From NCBI GenBank assembly GCA_023459055.1, contig JAEWVR010000036.1:15344-79343 (forward strand): a DNA stretch of 64,000 nt. The letters are read 5' to 3'. Positions within the stretch are counted from its first letter, which is position 1. Each line of letters opens with the position of its first letter. The translations under genes were made by a program, and so were the position numbers. Source of the stretch: Fibrobacterota bacterium (GTDB lineage Bacteria > Fibrobacterota > Chitinivibrionia > Chitinivibrionales > Chitinispirillaceae). The notes below the pieces were generated by a model. It worked only from the letters and a program-made list of their open reading frames with translations. It was not told the DNA's origin and made no database searches. Below, in pieces: positions 34,482-42,450 of this stretch.

Positions 34482-35510
34482 TCAAACAACTCTCGATATA
34501 AGATTCGTAATATATCTGTGCTTAAAATGATACTTTGAACGATCAAACAGTTTTTTGGAAATTGTAAGCTGATAATGTTTTCGTTCAGTATCAGGAGGAT
34601 TTCCACTAAACGCACGGCGTGATTCCAGGACCGGGAGAAATTCGGTTAACGTTATGCAAACCCACTTTATTGATAGAATGGAATAAATGTAATGAAGTCT
34701 GTCCGGATGTACCGGCATCACATCCAGAATGGTTTTTATTTTCCTTATAAATAAAGGATGAAACTCTTCAGGAACAGGGATATCAGGTTGCAGCAGGGGG
34801 TCGCAAATCATTTTTGCCGGGTCATCCCAGCCGCTGTATTCAAAATCTACAAAATAGAGTGTTCCATCAACACTGCGTATTGAATTGTGGAAACCGTGAT
34901 CTGACGGACTTATTGCATAATATTGTGTGTCAAGTATTGAATCGTAAAGAATCGGATCCGCAATGCATTGCGCATGAAGCGTAAGAAAATAAGGAATTAC
35001 ATCATGACTGACAAATGCGACAACTTCTGCAGTAATCCGGTCTGACGGTTCAAGTTGGCACAGTGAATGAAGACGTTTTTCAGTTTTCATGGCGTATTCT
35101 CTTACCGTGAAACATGCATCAGAAGCAAACGGAAGATTCAGTGCAGAATTTTTTATCCGCAGATCGTACATTTTCTGCAGTAAATCTGCAAGTGCAATGA
35201 CATCTTCCTCTGAAACGGTTCCGTTTTGCACCGGTGTTCCCTGAATGAATCCATAAACACCGGTGTGTGCATGATCATCTTTGAGTAAAGGTTTGGGAAC
35301 ATTGGTTATTCCATTCTCATGAAGAAACGATAGCATCGAATATTCGGCATCAAGCCGGTCTCGGATGTCTGATGGGCTATGGAAATAGTGCTTGATAAGC
35401 ACATCACCGTTTGCTCCACGTGCTCTGAAACAACGATTATTACGTCCTTCACTAAGCTGTATCAGATTGGTAAAGGTACTGCCATGTATTCTTAGTGATG
35501 TATCTGGCAT
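34482..35510 (-). CDS. APH-family (protein-kinase-like fold) phosphotransferase
   Basis: 342 residues with the aminoglycoside-phosphotransferase fold: SEGRNNRCFRARGANGDVLIKHY (nucleotide loop and Lys), a catalytic loop SPSDHGFHNSI in place of HGDLHPGN, and metal site VDFEYSGWDDPAKMICDP. In sugar clusters such proteins are usually sugar or alcohol kinases rather than resistance enzymes. Located between gmhB and an NAD-dependent SDR, it probably phosphorylates a glycan precursor. Substrate unknown. Confidence 0.7.
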   Translation of the reverse strand: MPDTSLRIHGSTFTNLIQLSEGRNNRCFRARGANGDVLIKHYFHSPSDIRDRLDAEYSMLSFLHENGITNVPKPLLKDDHAHTGVYGFIQGTPVQNGTVSEEDVIALADLLQKMYDLRIKNSALNLPFASDACFTVREYAMKTEKRLHSLCQLEPSDRITAEVVAFVSHDVIPYFLTLHAQCIADPILYDSILDTQYYAISPSDHGFHNSIRSVDGTLYFVDFEYSGWDDPAKMICDPLLQPDIPVPEEFHPLFIRKIKTILDVMPVHPDRLHYIYSILSIKWVCITLTEFLPVLESRRAFSGNPPDTERKHYQLTISKKLFDRSKYHFKHRYITNLISRVV

Positions 35511-35596
35511 CAGGTTTTTTCCTGTTTGAAAACGTTGTTAAAAATCAGATTCCCGATTGATATCCAAATCGTTATCAATTTGATTTCTATAACTGT

Positions 35597-36583
35597 CTAC
35601 GGTTTGTGAATATAATCAATTGGTAATCTCCTGAGGGTATCAATATATTTATCAACCCATTGGATTGTTTCGTCAATGCCCTGTTCAAGTGTTATTTCCG
35701 GTTTCCAGTGAAGATCCTCTTTTGCTGCTGTGCTGTCAAGAAGGTACGCCAGATCTTTTCCCGGACGCTCACCTGTGATCTCCACGACACTACCGGCGTG
35801 TACATCCATACATTTACAAATGTATTCAACAAGTTCCCTGATTGTTATATGACGTGTTGTGGAAAAGTGATAGACCTGACCTGTTTTTAATGTTTTACAT
35901 GCTGCAAGTGTACCCCGTGCGACATCACGTATATGTATGAAAGAACGAACAGTATGACCACCACCCTGCAGTTGGATTTTTTTACCACGACGGATAAAAA
36001 GAATCGTTCGTGGTATTATTTTGTAAATCTGCTGTCCGGGACCGAAAATCGTAGCGGAACGCGTTGATGTTACCGGAAAGCCGTATACATCATGAAATGT
36101 TTTAAGGCTCATATCCGCTGCTGCGCGTGAAACGGCATATGGTGTTGATGGATTATAAGGCGCATCCTCGGATATTATTCCGGAGCAATTACCGTAAACC
36201 TCCGGTGTTGAAATATGAACATATTTTTTCAGGAATTGACATTTACGTAATTTATCATGGAACAGTATCGTTGCAAGAGTGTTCGTCTTGAACCAGTCGC
36301 CGGGATTCTCCCAGCTTTGTGCAATCATACTCTGGGCAGCAAAGTTGACAACATAGTCAGGCTTGTACTGATTGATAATATCCATAATCTGGATTAGGTC
36401 TTTAGTAAGATCAAGTTTGTGAAATGTAAAATTGTCACAGCTTCTTTGTTTGTAGGGAAGAAACGCTTCATGCGGTTCTTCTGAGCGACTCATACCGATA
36501 ACGCTTATGTTCTGCTCAAGACAATAATCGACAAAGTGAGAACCGGAAAATGAATTACTTCCAAGTACAACAATTTTTTCCAT
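35597..36583 (-). CDS. NAD-dependent epimerase/dehydratase (extended SDR), atypical catalytic motif
   Basis: Nucleotide-sugar SDR of about 328 residues. N-terminal VVLGSNSFSGSHFVDYCLEQ is a GxxxFxG-type NAD site. The active-site strand is HISTPEVYGN, the Tyr motif TPYAVSRAAADM, and the C-domain shows TRSATIFGPGQQ, GGGHTVRSFIHIRDVARG and GERPGKDLAYLLD. The YxxxK Lys is Arg here, and the dehydratase Asp of TDE is Pro, so 4,6-dehydratase activity is doubtful. The ATG at 36583 has AAGGA 9 nt upstream. Likely makes a sugar nucleotide for the local glycosyltransferases. Confidence 0.75.
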   Translation of the reverse strand: MEKIVVLGSNSFSGSHFVDYCLEQNISVIGMSRSEEPHEAFLPYKQRSCDNFTFHKLDLTKDLIQIMDIINQYKPDYVVNFAAQSMIAQSWENPGDWFKTNTLATILFHDKLRKCQFLKKYVHISTPEVYGNCSGIISEDAPYNPSTPYAVSRAAADMSLKTFHDVYGFPVTSTRSATIFGPGQQIYKIIPRTILFIRRGKKIQLQGGGHTVRSFIHIRDVARGTLAACKTLKTGQVYHFSTTRHITIRELVEYICKCMDVHAGSVVEITGERPGKDLAYLLDSTAAKEDLHWKPEITLEQGIDETIQWVDKYIDTLRRLPIDYIHKP

Positions 36584-36604
36584 CTGGAAAGATCCTTTTT
36601 TCAA

Positions 36605-36986
36605 AATTGATAATGCATCTACCGGTTTTTCCTGGTCGTGTCATGTCAAATGCATCGCTCTGACACAACTGCTATTTCCTGAAAAGTTATAACTTCTTAT
36701 ACGACAAATTATTATGCCTTATTTATAAAAAAAAATCAAGAAAAAGTAGAATTCCGGTAAAAAGAATTGCAGAATTGTATAAGTTGTTAGTCTGAAATGA
36801 GATAAGGAAGAGAAGAAAGGTTGAGATTGAGATTAAGGTTAAGGAAGAGAATGAATGAGAATACGATTTAGGCTTAGGTTGAGAACAACAGTTACTACTC
36901 TGATGTACAGTTAACAACAATTCTTTTCTCCTCAATCTCAATCTCAACCTCAACTGCAACCTTTCTTCCTCCTATGGAGTGGAACA
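36605..36986. repeat. Intergenic region with purine-rich hexamer repeats and 16-bp inverted repeat
   Basis: 382 bp between the SDR (minus) and a GT2 gene (plus). A 16-bp perfect inverted repeat pairs 36819-36834 with 36934-36949; both arms consist of GAGATT/GAGGTT-type hexamers, with related degenerate copies around them. About 99 bp separates the arms. No gene is credible here. GGAG at 36976-36979 is the ribosome-binding site of the GT2 gene. Confidence 0.7.
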
Positions 36987-38078
36987 ATGGCTACATTATC
37001 GGTGGTTATGACAAATTACAATCATTCGCATTGTGTCAGTAGGGCTATTGAAGCGGTGGTGAATCAGTCAAGGCCACCGGATGAGTTTATTATTCAGGAT
37101 GATGGCTCAACTGATACAAGCGTTGACATAATTAAGCCGTTTGTTGAAAAATATGCATATATTAAATTTGTAAATAGTGAAAAAAAACGCGGATATATTC
37201 CGGCGATGCAGAACGTTACGTCGTATGCATCGGGTGACTATCTATACATTGCTGCACCGGATGATTATATACTTCCTGGTTTCTTTGAGAAAGCAATGAA
37301 TGCATTTGCAGCGTACCCTCAGGCCGGGCTGTTTTGTGGAGATCAGTTTAACAATATCACCGGGACAACCGGGATGGTTCCGTATGAAATGTATTGGAGT
37401 GACAGGGAACTCTTTTTATCACCGGATGAACTGGCAGATATCTATGCAGGAGGAAATTTTCCTAAAAGTGTCGTACGACGCGATGAGTTTATCAGGGCCG
37501 GAGGTTTTATTACCCAACTCAAGTGGCACAGTGACTGGTTCTTTTACCATGTTATTGCGTATCGTAAAGGTCTGATCTATTGTCCGGAGAAGTTTCTTGT
37601 GGAAACAATACATCAGCAGGATGAATATCATTTTGAGGGAATGATGGATGTTCAAAAAGAGGCTGAGGTAATCAGAAATATAATACAGATATTGAAAAGC
37701 CCTGAATATAGTGATGTGCTTCCATATTTTGCCTTTAGTGCCGCATTGTTTCCGCTCTCACGATCATGTGTTGATCATGTGATGAAAATAATTGACATAA
37801 AGGATGTTCCGGCGCAACTACTGATGGCACATTCGTTGTATGTATGGAACATGGAACAGGCTGCTTTACGTAGTGAGCAGACACGAAGAGGTTCAGAGCA
37901 GGAGATAGCATCGATTCTGGAGAAGATAAATATATTGATTCTGAACGGTTCTATCAAAGATGCATCAGGACTGCTTGATACGTTGGAAAATGCGTTCGGG
38001 AAAATGACGCAAATACTGGAACTGCGTCATAAAATCGCGTGCATAAATAAAGTGATCGCGTTGCTGCGAAATGAATAA
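36987..38078 (+). CDS. Glycosyltransferase family 2
   Basis: GT-A enzyme: MATLSVVMTNYNHSHCVSRAIE, FIIQDDGSTDTS, the metal site IAAPDDYILPGFFEKAM, then LKWHSDWFFYHVIAYRKGLIYCP in the acceptor half. 363 residues; the last about 100 are helical, with no recognised domain. Intact DD site, so probably active. First of three related GT2 sequences in a row (the second is a remnant, the third is diverged), a tandem duplication. Confidence 0.82.
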   Translation: MATLSVVMTNYNHSHCVSRAIEAVVNQSRPPDEFIIQDDGSTDTSVDIIKPFVEKYAYIKFVNSEKKRGYIPAMQNVTSYASGDYLYIAAPDDYILPGFFEKAMNAFAAYPQAGLFCGDQFNNITGTTGMVPYEMYWSDRELFLSPDELADIYAGGNFPKSVVRRDEFIRAGGFITQLKWHSDWFFYHVIAYRKGLIYCPEKFLVETIHQQDEYHFEGMMDVQKEAEVIRNIIQILKSPEYSDVLPYFAFSAALFPLSRSCVDHVMKIIDIKDVPAQLLMAHSLYVWNMEQAALRSEQTRRGSEQEIASILEKINILILNGSIKDASGLLDTLENAFGKMTQILELRHKIACINKVIALLRNE

Positions 38079-38096
38079 ATCAAAAATGGGAATGTT

Positions 38097-38216
38097 ATGG
38101 TCCGGTTATCTGTTGTGCTTACCAATTACAATCATGCAGCATTTGACGGTCGGGTAATAGAATCGATTGTCATTATCAGAGATAGAGAAAACAGTTTATG
38201 GCTACATTATCGGTAA
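38097..38216 (+). pseudogene. Remnant of a third GT2 gene (N-terminal fragment)
   Basis: ATG at 38097 reads LSVVLTNYNHAAFDGRVIES, clearly the start of a GT2 domain like the flanking genes. It then runs into unrelated sequence and stops at 38214-38216 inside the next gene's first codons. It looks like what is left after deletion or recombination between tandem paralogues. If transcribed, it could only act as a short upstream ORF for the following gene. Confidence 0.65.
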
Positions 38217-39580
38217 TAGTAATAATCGAAAATTCAGCATTGACAATTAAAAAAACGATTGAATCAATAGTACATCAGTCACGGCAGGCTGATACCATAG
38301 TACTCTTTAATAATGGATCAACAGATGAAAGTCTGGATTGTATCAGGAGTGATATCGCTCACTATTCGAACATAACAGTATATCAAAGCAGTACACAACT
38401 TGATACGACAGATGCAATGAATAAAGCCATTACATTGATAAAAGAAGATTATTGTTTGATTATACATGCTTCAGGATGGGTGCTCCCGGGGTATTTTGAA
38501 GAAGCAATGGATATGGTATCGAAGTATCCGGATGCAGGTATCATTTGTGCCAATCATTGCGTTTACGAAACAAAGAATGGGCAGGTGAATGAACCAGGGC
38601 TTATGTGGACCGAAAATAGGTCATTTCTTTCGCCGGATATGTTATCGGCACGTATGGCCGGACATGGCATTGTTAAGCAGGGTGTGATATTCAGGCTGAA
38701 ATTGTTACGTGACATTGGTGGCTTTCCTGCGGAGCTTGGATGGTACAGTGACTGGTTTGTTGCGCAGGTCATGGCATTTCGCTACGGATGCATTTATTTA
38801 CCTCATGCAACATATGTAGACAATTCAAGTGTTCATGCTTCAAAATCGGAACATACAAATACTCCCCGGCAACTGGAGATAATAATAAGGATGATCAGAC
38901 TACTCAAATCTGGGCCTTACAGTGATGTATTTCAGCATTTTGCCAAAGCAGGGGTAATGAGTAAATTTCCACTGGATGCTGTGAAGGTGGTAATGCATAA
39001 TCCGGAATTCTGGGATAGTGCATCAATGATGCTTATTGCGCATCCGTTGCATTACTGGAATAATCATCTGATACAACTGCGCAATGACCGTCAGAGAATG
39101 GCTATTGAACGGAATGTGTGCGCTATTGTAAAGGAATGTGATACCATGATTGACAATGGTTTTGGTGATGGGTCAGAGAAGAAAATCACTGATCTTATCA
39201 ATCAATTTCCAAAGTTTCCTGATGGTTACCGGTTAATGGCCAGACTTATGGTACAAAAAGGGTATTTTATACGCGCACTTGAATTGTGTAAAACGTGGAT
39301 ATCGCTGCAGCCACAAAATGTTCAGGCAAAAATATTTGAGGGATTTATACTTTTCAACTTGAAAGAGTATCAGGCTGCTGAAAAATCGTTTCATGATGTT
39401 CTTGTAATTGATCAGTCAAATCTTGATGCGCTAATTAATCTTGCCGAATTGTCAATGCATTTCAAGCGCGCAGCGGATGCCCTTGGATATTTGCACCGGG
39501 CGCAAAAGTTCTATCCTGATAATCATGAAATTCAGGACCTGATATGCAGTTTTAAAAAAGAACTCGGGATCTCTGTGTAA
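38198..39580 (+). CDS. GT2-like protein with degenerate metal site and C-terminal TPR repeats
   Basis: 460 residues. The GT-A domain (about 1-230) is paralogous to the 36987 protein: MATLSVIVIIENSALTIKKTIESI and VLFNNGSTDES. The DD metal site of the paralogue (APDDYILPGFF) reads ASGWVLPGYF here. TPR-like helices fill about 345-455 (GYRLMARLMVQKGYFIRALEL, AKIFEGFILFNLKEYQAAEKSF, ALINLAELSMHFKRAADALGYL). It may be an inactive or metal-independent relative that acts through its TPR. It shares its first codons with the end of the remnant ORF. Confidence 0.7.
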   Translation: MATLSVIVIIENSALTIKKTIESIVHQSRQADTIVLFNNGSTDESLDCIRSDIAHYSNITVYQSSTQLDTTDAMNKAITLIKEDYCLIIHASGWVLPGYFEEAMDMVSKYPDAGIICANHCVYETKNGQVNEPGLMWTENRSFLSPDMLSARMAGHGIVKQGVIFRLKLLRDIGGFPAELGWYSDWFVAQVMAFRYGCIYLPHATYVDNSSVHASKSEHTNTPRQLEIIIRMIRLLKSGPYSDVFQHFAKAGVMSKFPLDAVKVVMHNPEFWDSASMMLIAHPLHYWNNHLIQLRNDRQRMAIERNVCAIVKECDTMIDNGFGDGSEKKITDLINQFPKFPDGYRLMARLMVQKGYFIRALELCKTWISLQPQNVQAKIFEGFILFNLKEYQAAEKSFHDVLVIDQSNLDALINLAELSMHFKRAADALGYLHRAQKFYPDNHEIQDLICSFKKELGISV

Positions 39581-39610
39581 ATAAACTATCTTGATGATCG
39601 GAGTAATTTT

Positions 39611-40114
39611 ATGAAAGTAACAATTTTCCAATACGGGATACTTCTATTTGCTTTTTTTATTGTCAATTGTGGAAATTCGGATGAAGAAAGAATCAAAGGA
39701 GAAGTAAGTTTGTGTGATGGTTTTAGAGGTCTGGCTAAAAACGCCATTACAAAACCATCGTTAAGTATTGATTCTGCTTCCTACTGCACAGCTGAACGAC
39801 TTTTGTGGGAATATGATACAATGACCAGCATTGTTCGTCTTTTACATACAAGACAAACAAGAAATTGTGCTGCAGAACTTTCTGTAGAAGCATCGGTGAA
39901 GGATAATTGTATAACTGTTATTGAGAATGATAATAGGGATCCAAATGGGGGTGCTGATTGCGCCTGCACATTTGACACATATGTTGAAGTTCCAAATATT
40001 ACATCAGAATTAATTACTGTAAATTATCCGAAAAAATCTTTAGTATTACAATTAACAGATTTGAGCGGTTCCATTATTTTAGATTCAATGCAATCTGAAG
40101 GTTGTCGGCATTAA
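39611..40114 (+). CDS. Putative lipoprotein of unknown function
   Basis: 167 residues. Hydrophobic N-terminus with lipobox FIVNC (Cys20) followed by GNSDEE. The mature part has several further cysteines (including CDG, YCTAE, NCAAE and DCAC) that could form disulfides, and no recognised domain. It follows the GT2-TPR gene by 30 bp on the same strand and may belong to the same transcript. The signal peptide is clear; the rest is unassigned. Confidence 0.6.
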   Translation: MKVTIFQYGILLFAFFIVNCGNSDEERIKGEVSLCDGFRGLAKNAITKPSLSIDSASYCTAERLLWEYDTMTSIVRLLHTRQTRNCAAELSVEASVKDNCITVIENDNRDPNGGADCACTFDTYVEVPNITSELITVNYPKKSLVLQLTDLSGSIILDSMQSEGCRH

Positions 40115-40301
40115 AAATTCAGAATACCCTGAGTCAGACAATATATTCAGATTCGAATAACCCGTAATCAATGTTCTTGAGCTGCTTCAAGTGAAACAAG
40201 GCCTGGAAATTCCTAAAAACTTGGAAAGCAATATACATTTACAGACATATAGGCTGATACCTGCATCTCATTTGACAGCGTGATCGATGTAGAACGCGAT
40301 A

Positions 40302-41057
40302 CTAACAGATTGTTTCTATTGGAGCTTTCCCTTTAAGATCTACGCATACTGTTGATTGAAAATTGGATGGATCCGGAACTGCGTCGATTGATGCAGCCGG
40401 CAGTTCATCTGCCCACTTTTCAAGAAATACTGTTCCTTGAGCATTCCATTCCTTATCAAAAACCGCCTGAGATCTGCGTTTGATAACAATGTCGGTTGAA
40501 ACCAGGATCCGGTTTGTGTGACGCGCCTGCATACAGAAATCAAGATCGTAAAAATGCTCTGAAGTGAAATTGTTGAAGTCGAATTGGCATTTTGTAAATA
40601 ACTCGCGTTTAACAGCCATAAAAACACCATCAACTGCAACGACATCAAAGTCACCGTTTTCCTGAGAATATACCACAGCAAAAAAATCGCCATTTTGAAG
40701 ATGATGAACCACGCGACCTTTAATAAAAGGTCTGCCGGCAGCAGTAAGTGATGGTTTATTGGGGAAGAGATATTGGGTTCCGGCAACTCCGACAACGCCA
40801 AGCCATGGGTCATTAGCAAATTTTAATTCGAGAATCTGTCCCCAGTTCATTTTCATAAAGTAAACATCATCACGAATAAAAACCAGTATATCACCTTTGG
40901 CAATCGTTACAGCATGATCATATACTGCCGCAAGATTTGTATTCTGTGAACCGTCAAACAAAACATATTCGCACTCACAACCGGCTGTTTTATATACATT
41001 GCGTTCCTGAATTGATTGTGCCGGCGGATTTTTTGCATTAACTATAACACTGATCAT
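40302..41057 (-). CDS. StrF-like (GT-A) glycosyltransferase
   Basis: 251 residues. MISVIVNAKNPP opens the GT-A fold; a DxD-like metal site lies in VFIRDDVYFM, then GVVGVAGTQYLFPNK, VVAVDGVFMAVKRELF and FTSEHFYDLDFCMQARHTNR. This pattern fits the StrF-type GT2 subgroup. GGAG lies 6 nt before the ATG at 41057; the open frame further upstream only reads heptamer repeats. A 118-bp gap and repeats separate it from dinB. Confidence 0.72.
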   Translation of the reverse strand: MISVIVNAKNPPAQSIQERNVYKTAGCECEYVLFDGSQNTNLAAVYDHAVTIAKGDILVFIRDDVYFMKMNWGQILELKFANDPWLGVVGVAGTQYLFPNKPSLTAAGRPFIKGRVVHHLQNGDFFAVVYSQENGDFDVVAVDGVFMAVKRELFTKCQFDFNNFTSEHFYDLDFCMQARHTNRILVSTDIVIKRRSQAVFDKEWNAQGTVFLEKWADELPAASIDAVPDPSNFQSTVCVDLKGKAPIETIC

Positions 41058-41136
41058 TCTTATCTCCAACTTTAAACATTGTAAGTATGCCATAAAATTA
41101 ATAAATAGGCAAAAGAATTTCAAAGGAGTTAGCTGT

Positions 41137-41194
41137 GATTCGTAATTCGTGATCCGTACAGAGGGGCAATCCGGGTCACGGGTCACGAGTCACG
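41137..41194. repeat. Heptanucleotide repeats (GATTCGT and GGGTCAC types)
   Basis: Two 7-bp arrays: GATTCGT, AATTCGT, GATCCGT (41137-41157), and GGGTCAC twice plus GAGTCAC (41173-41193). The second array encodes the last residues and stop of dinB on the minus strand. Confidence 0.8.
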
Positions 41195-42369
41195 TTCCTG
41201 CCTTTTTTCAACCCCAGTTCCCTTCCTTTGTTTATGATCGCATCACCAAAGCGTTCCTTGAGGGTATCAATTACTTTTTCTGATTTCTCCCATGTTTCAG
41301 CCCCGTGTTCATTGGCGAACAGATCAATCTGCTGGTCATTATCGAGGTTGGTGATTCCCGCACCAATCAGCCTGACTGTTTTTTCCTGTAATTTGTCAAG
41401 AATCTTCAGAACATGCTCAAAAATGATTTTCGAAGAATTTGTTGGCGGCACAAGTGGCATCCGTCGTGAATGACGGCTGAAATCGGGGCGGCGCCATGTC
41501 AGTACAACAGTACTTCCCCTGACATTATTTTTACGTGCCTGTTCGGCTACATCCTGGCAAAGAAGATAGAGTGTGTTTTTCCACTCATCTTTGTTTGATG
41601 AATCTGAGTTAAAGGTATGTTCTCGTGATATTGATTTGATATCATCAACATCGCCGACAATACGATTGTCAATCCCACGACAGAGATAATAGAGCGATTC
41701 ACCATGTTTACCAAAACGCGAAGACAGGTAGTCAAGAGAAAGTGCCTGAAGATCACGAACGTCGGTAACCCCGATGGACATCAGTATTTCGGCACTTCGT
41801 TTACCAACACCCCATAATTTACGGACATTCATGGGTGCAAGCCAGTCGATTATTGCTGTACTGTCAAAGGGAGTCTCGGTGATACCATCCGGTTTATTCA
41901 TATCTGAGGCGATTTTTGCGAGAAATTTATTAGGTGCGATACCAATTGATGCAGTAAGATGTTCTTCTTTGAAAATTGCCTGCTTGATTGCAACTGCTAC
42001 CTCCCGTGGTTTTCCGAATAACTTTTCTGTTCCAGTCATGTCAACAAATGCTTCATCAACGGAAATCTGCTCAATAGCAGGGGAGAATCGCCTGAATATT
42101 GCCATGATTGATCGGGATACGCTGCAATAAACATCCATTCGGGGAAGCAGAAAAATGCCATGAGGACAACGGTTATAAGCCTCATTAATTGGCATTGCGC
42201 TATGAACGCCGAATTTTCGTGCTTCATAACTCGCAGCACTGACTACTCCGCGTTTACCTACCGGAGAACCGACGATCACCGGCTTGCCGTGATATGACGG
42301 ATTGTCACGCTGTTCCACTGATGTAAAGAATGCATCCATGTCAATGTGGAAAATTACGGTCTGATGCAT
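41176..42369 (-). CDS. dinB: DNA polymerase IV (Y-family)
   Basis: Error-prone translesion polymerase, 397 residues. Catalytic acidic residues lie in FHIDMDAFFTSVEQ (D10) and SVDEAFVDM (D105, E106). Also present are VVSAASYEARKFGVHSAMP, ASIGIAPNKFLAKIASDMNKPDG, the helix-hairpin-helix LWGVGKRSAEIL, and the little-finger domain from about 240. No beta-clamp motif is obvious at the C-terminus. Instead the protein ends NVTRDP, encoded by the heptamer repeat, so a native C-terminal clamp-binding peptide may have been lost. Confidence 0.92.
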   Translation of the reverse strand: MHQTVIFHIDMDAFFTSVEQRDNPSYHGKPVIVGSPVGKRGVVSAASYEARKFGVHSAMPINEAYNRCPHGIFLLPRMDVYCSVSRSIMAIFRRFSPAIEQISVDEAFVDMTGTEKLFGKPREVAVAIKQAIFKEEHLTASIGIAPNKFLAKIASDMNKPDGITETPFDSTAIIDWLAPMNVRKLWGVGKRSAEILMSIGVTDVRDLQALSLDYLSSRFGKHGESLYYLCRGIDNRIVGDVDDIKSISREHTFNSDSSNKDEWKNTLYLLCQDVAEQARKNNVRGSTVVLTWRRPDFSRHSRRMPLVPPTNSSKIIFEHVLKILDKLQEKTVRLIGAGITNLDNDQQIDLFANEHGAETWEKSEKVIDTLKERFGDAIINKGRELGLKKGRNVTRDP

Positions 42370-42450
42370 CGTTGAACTATACCTTATAGTAAAGTGTTAA
42401 CAATGTGCATTGATTGGTAAATGCACTACGATCGTTTGTAACGTTTTAAC

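Noticed and set aside
36723..36959. Minus-strand 78-codon frame in the GAGATT repeats
   Set aside because: Low-complexity translation of the hexamer repeats.
40302..41186. Long N-terminal extension of the StrF-like glycosyltransferase
   Set aside because: The extension reads heptamer repeats; the ATG at 41057 has a well-placed GGAG and starts the fold.
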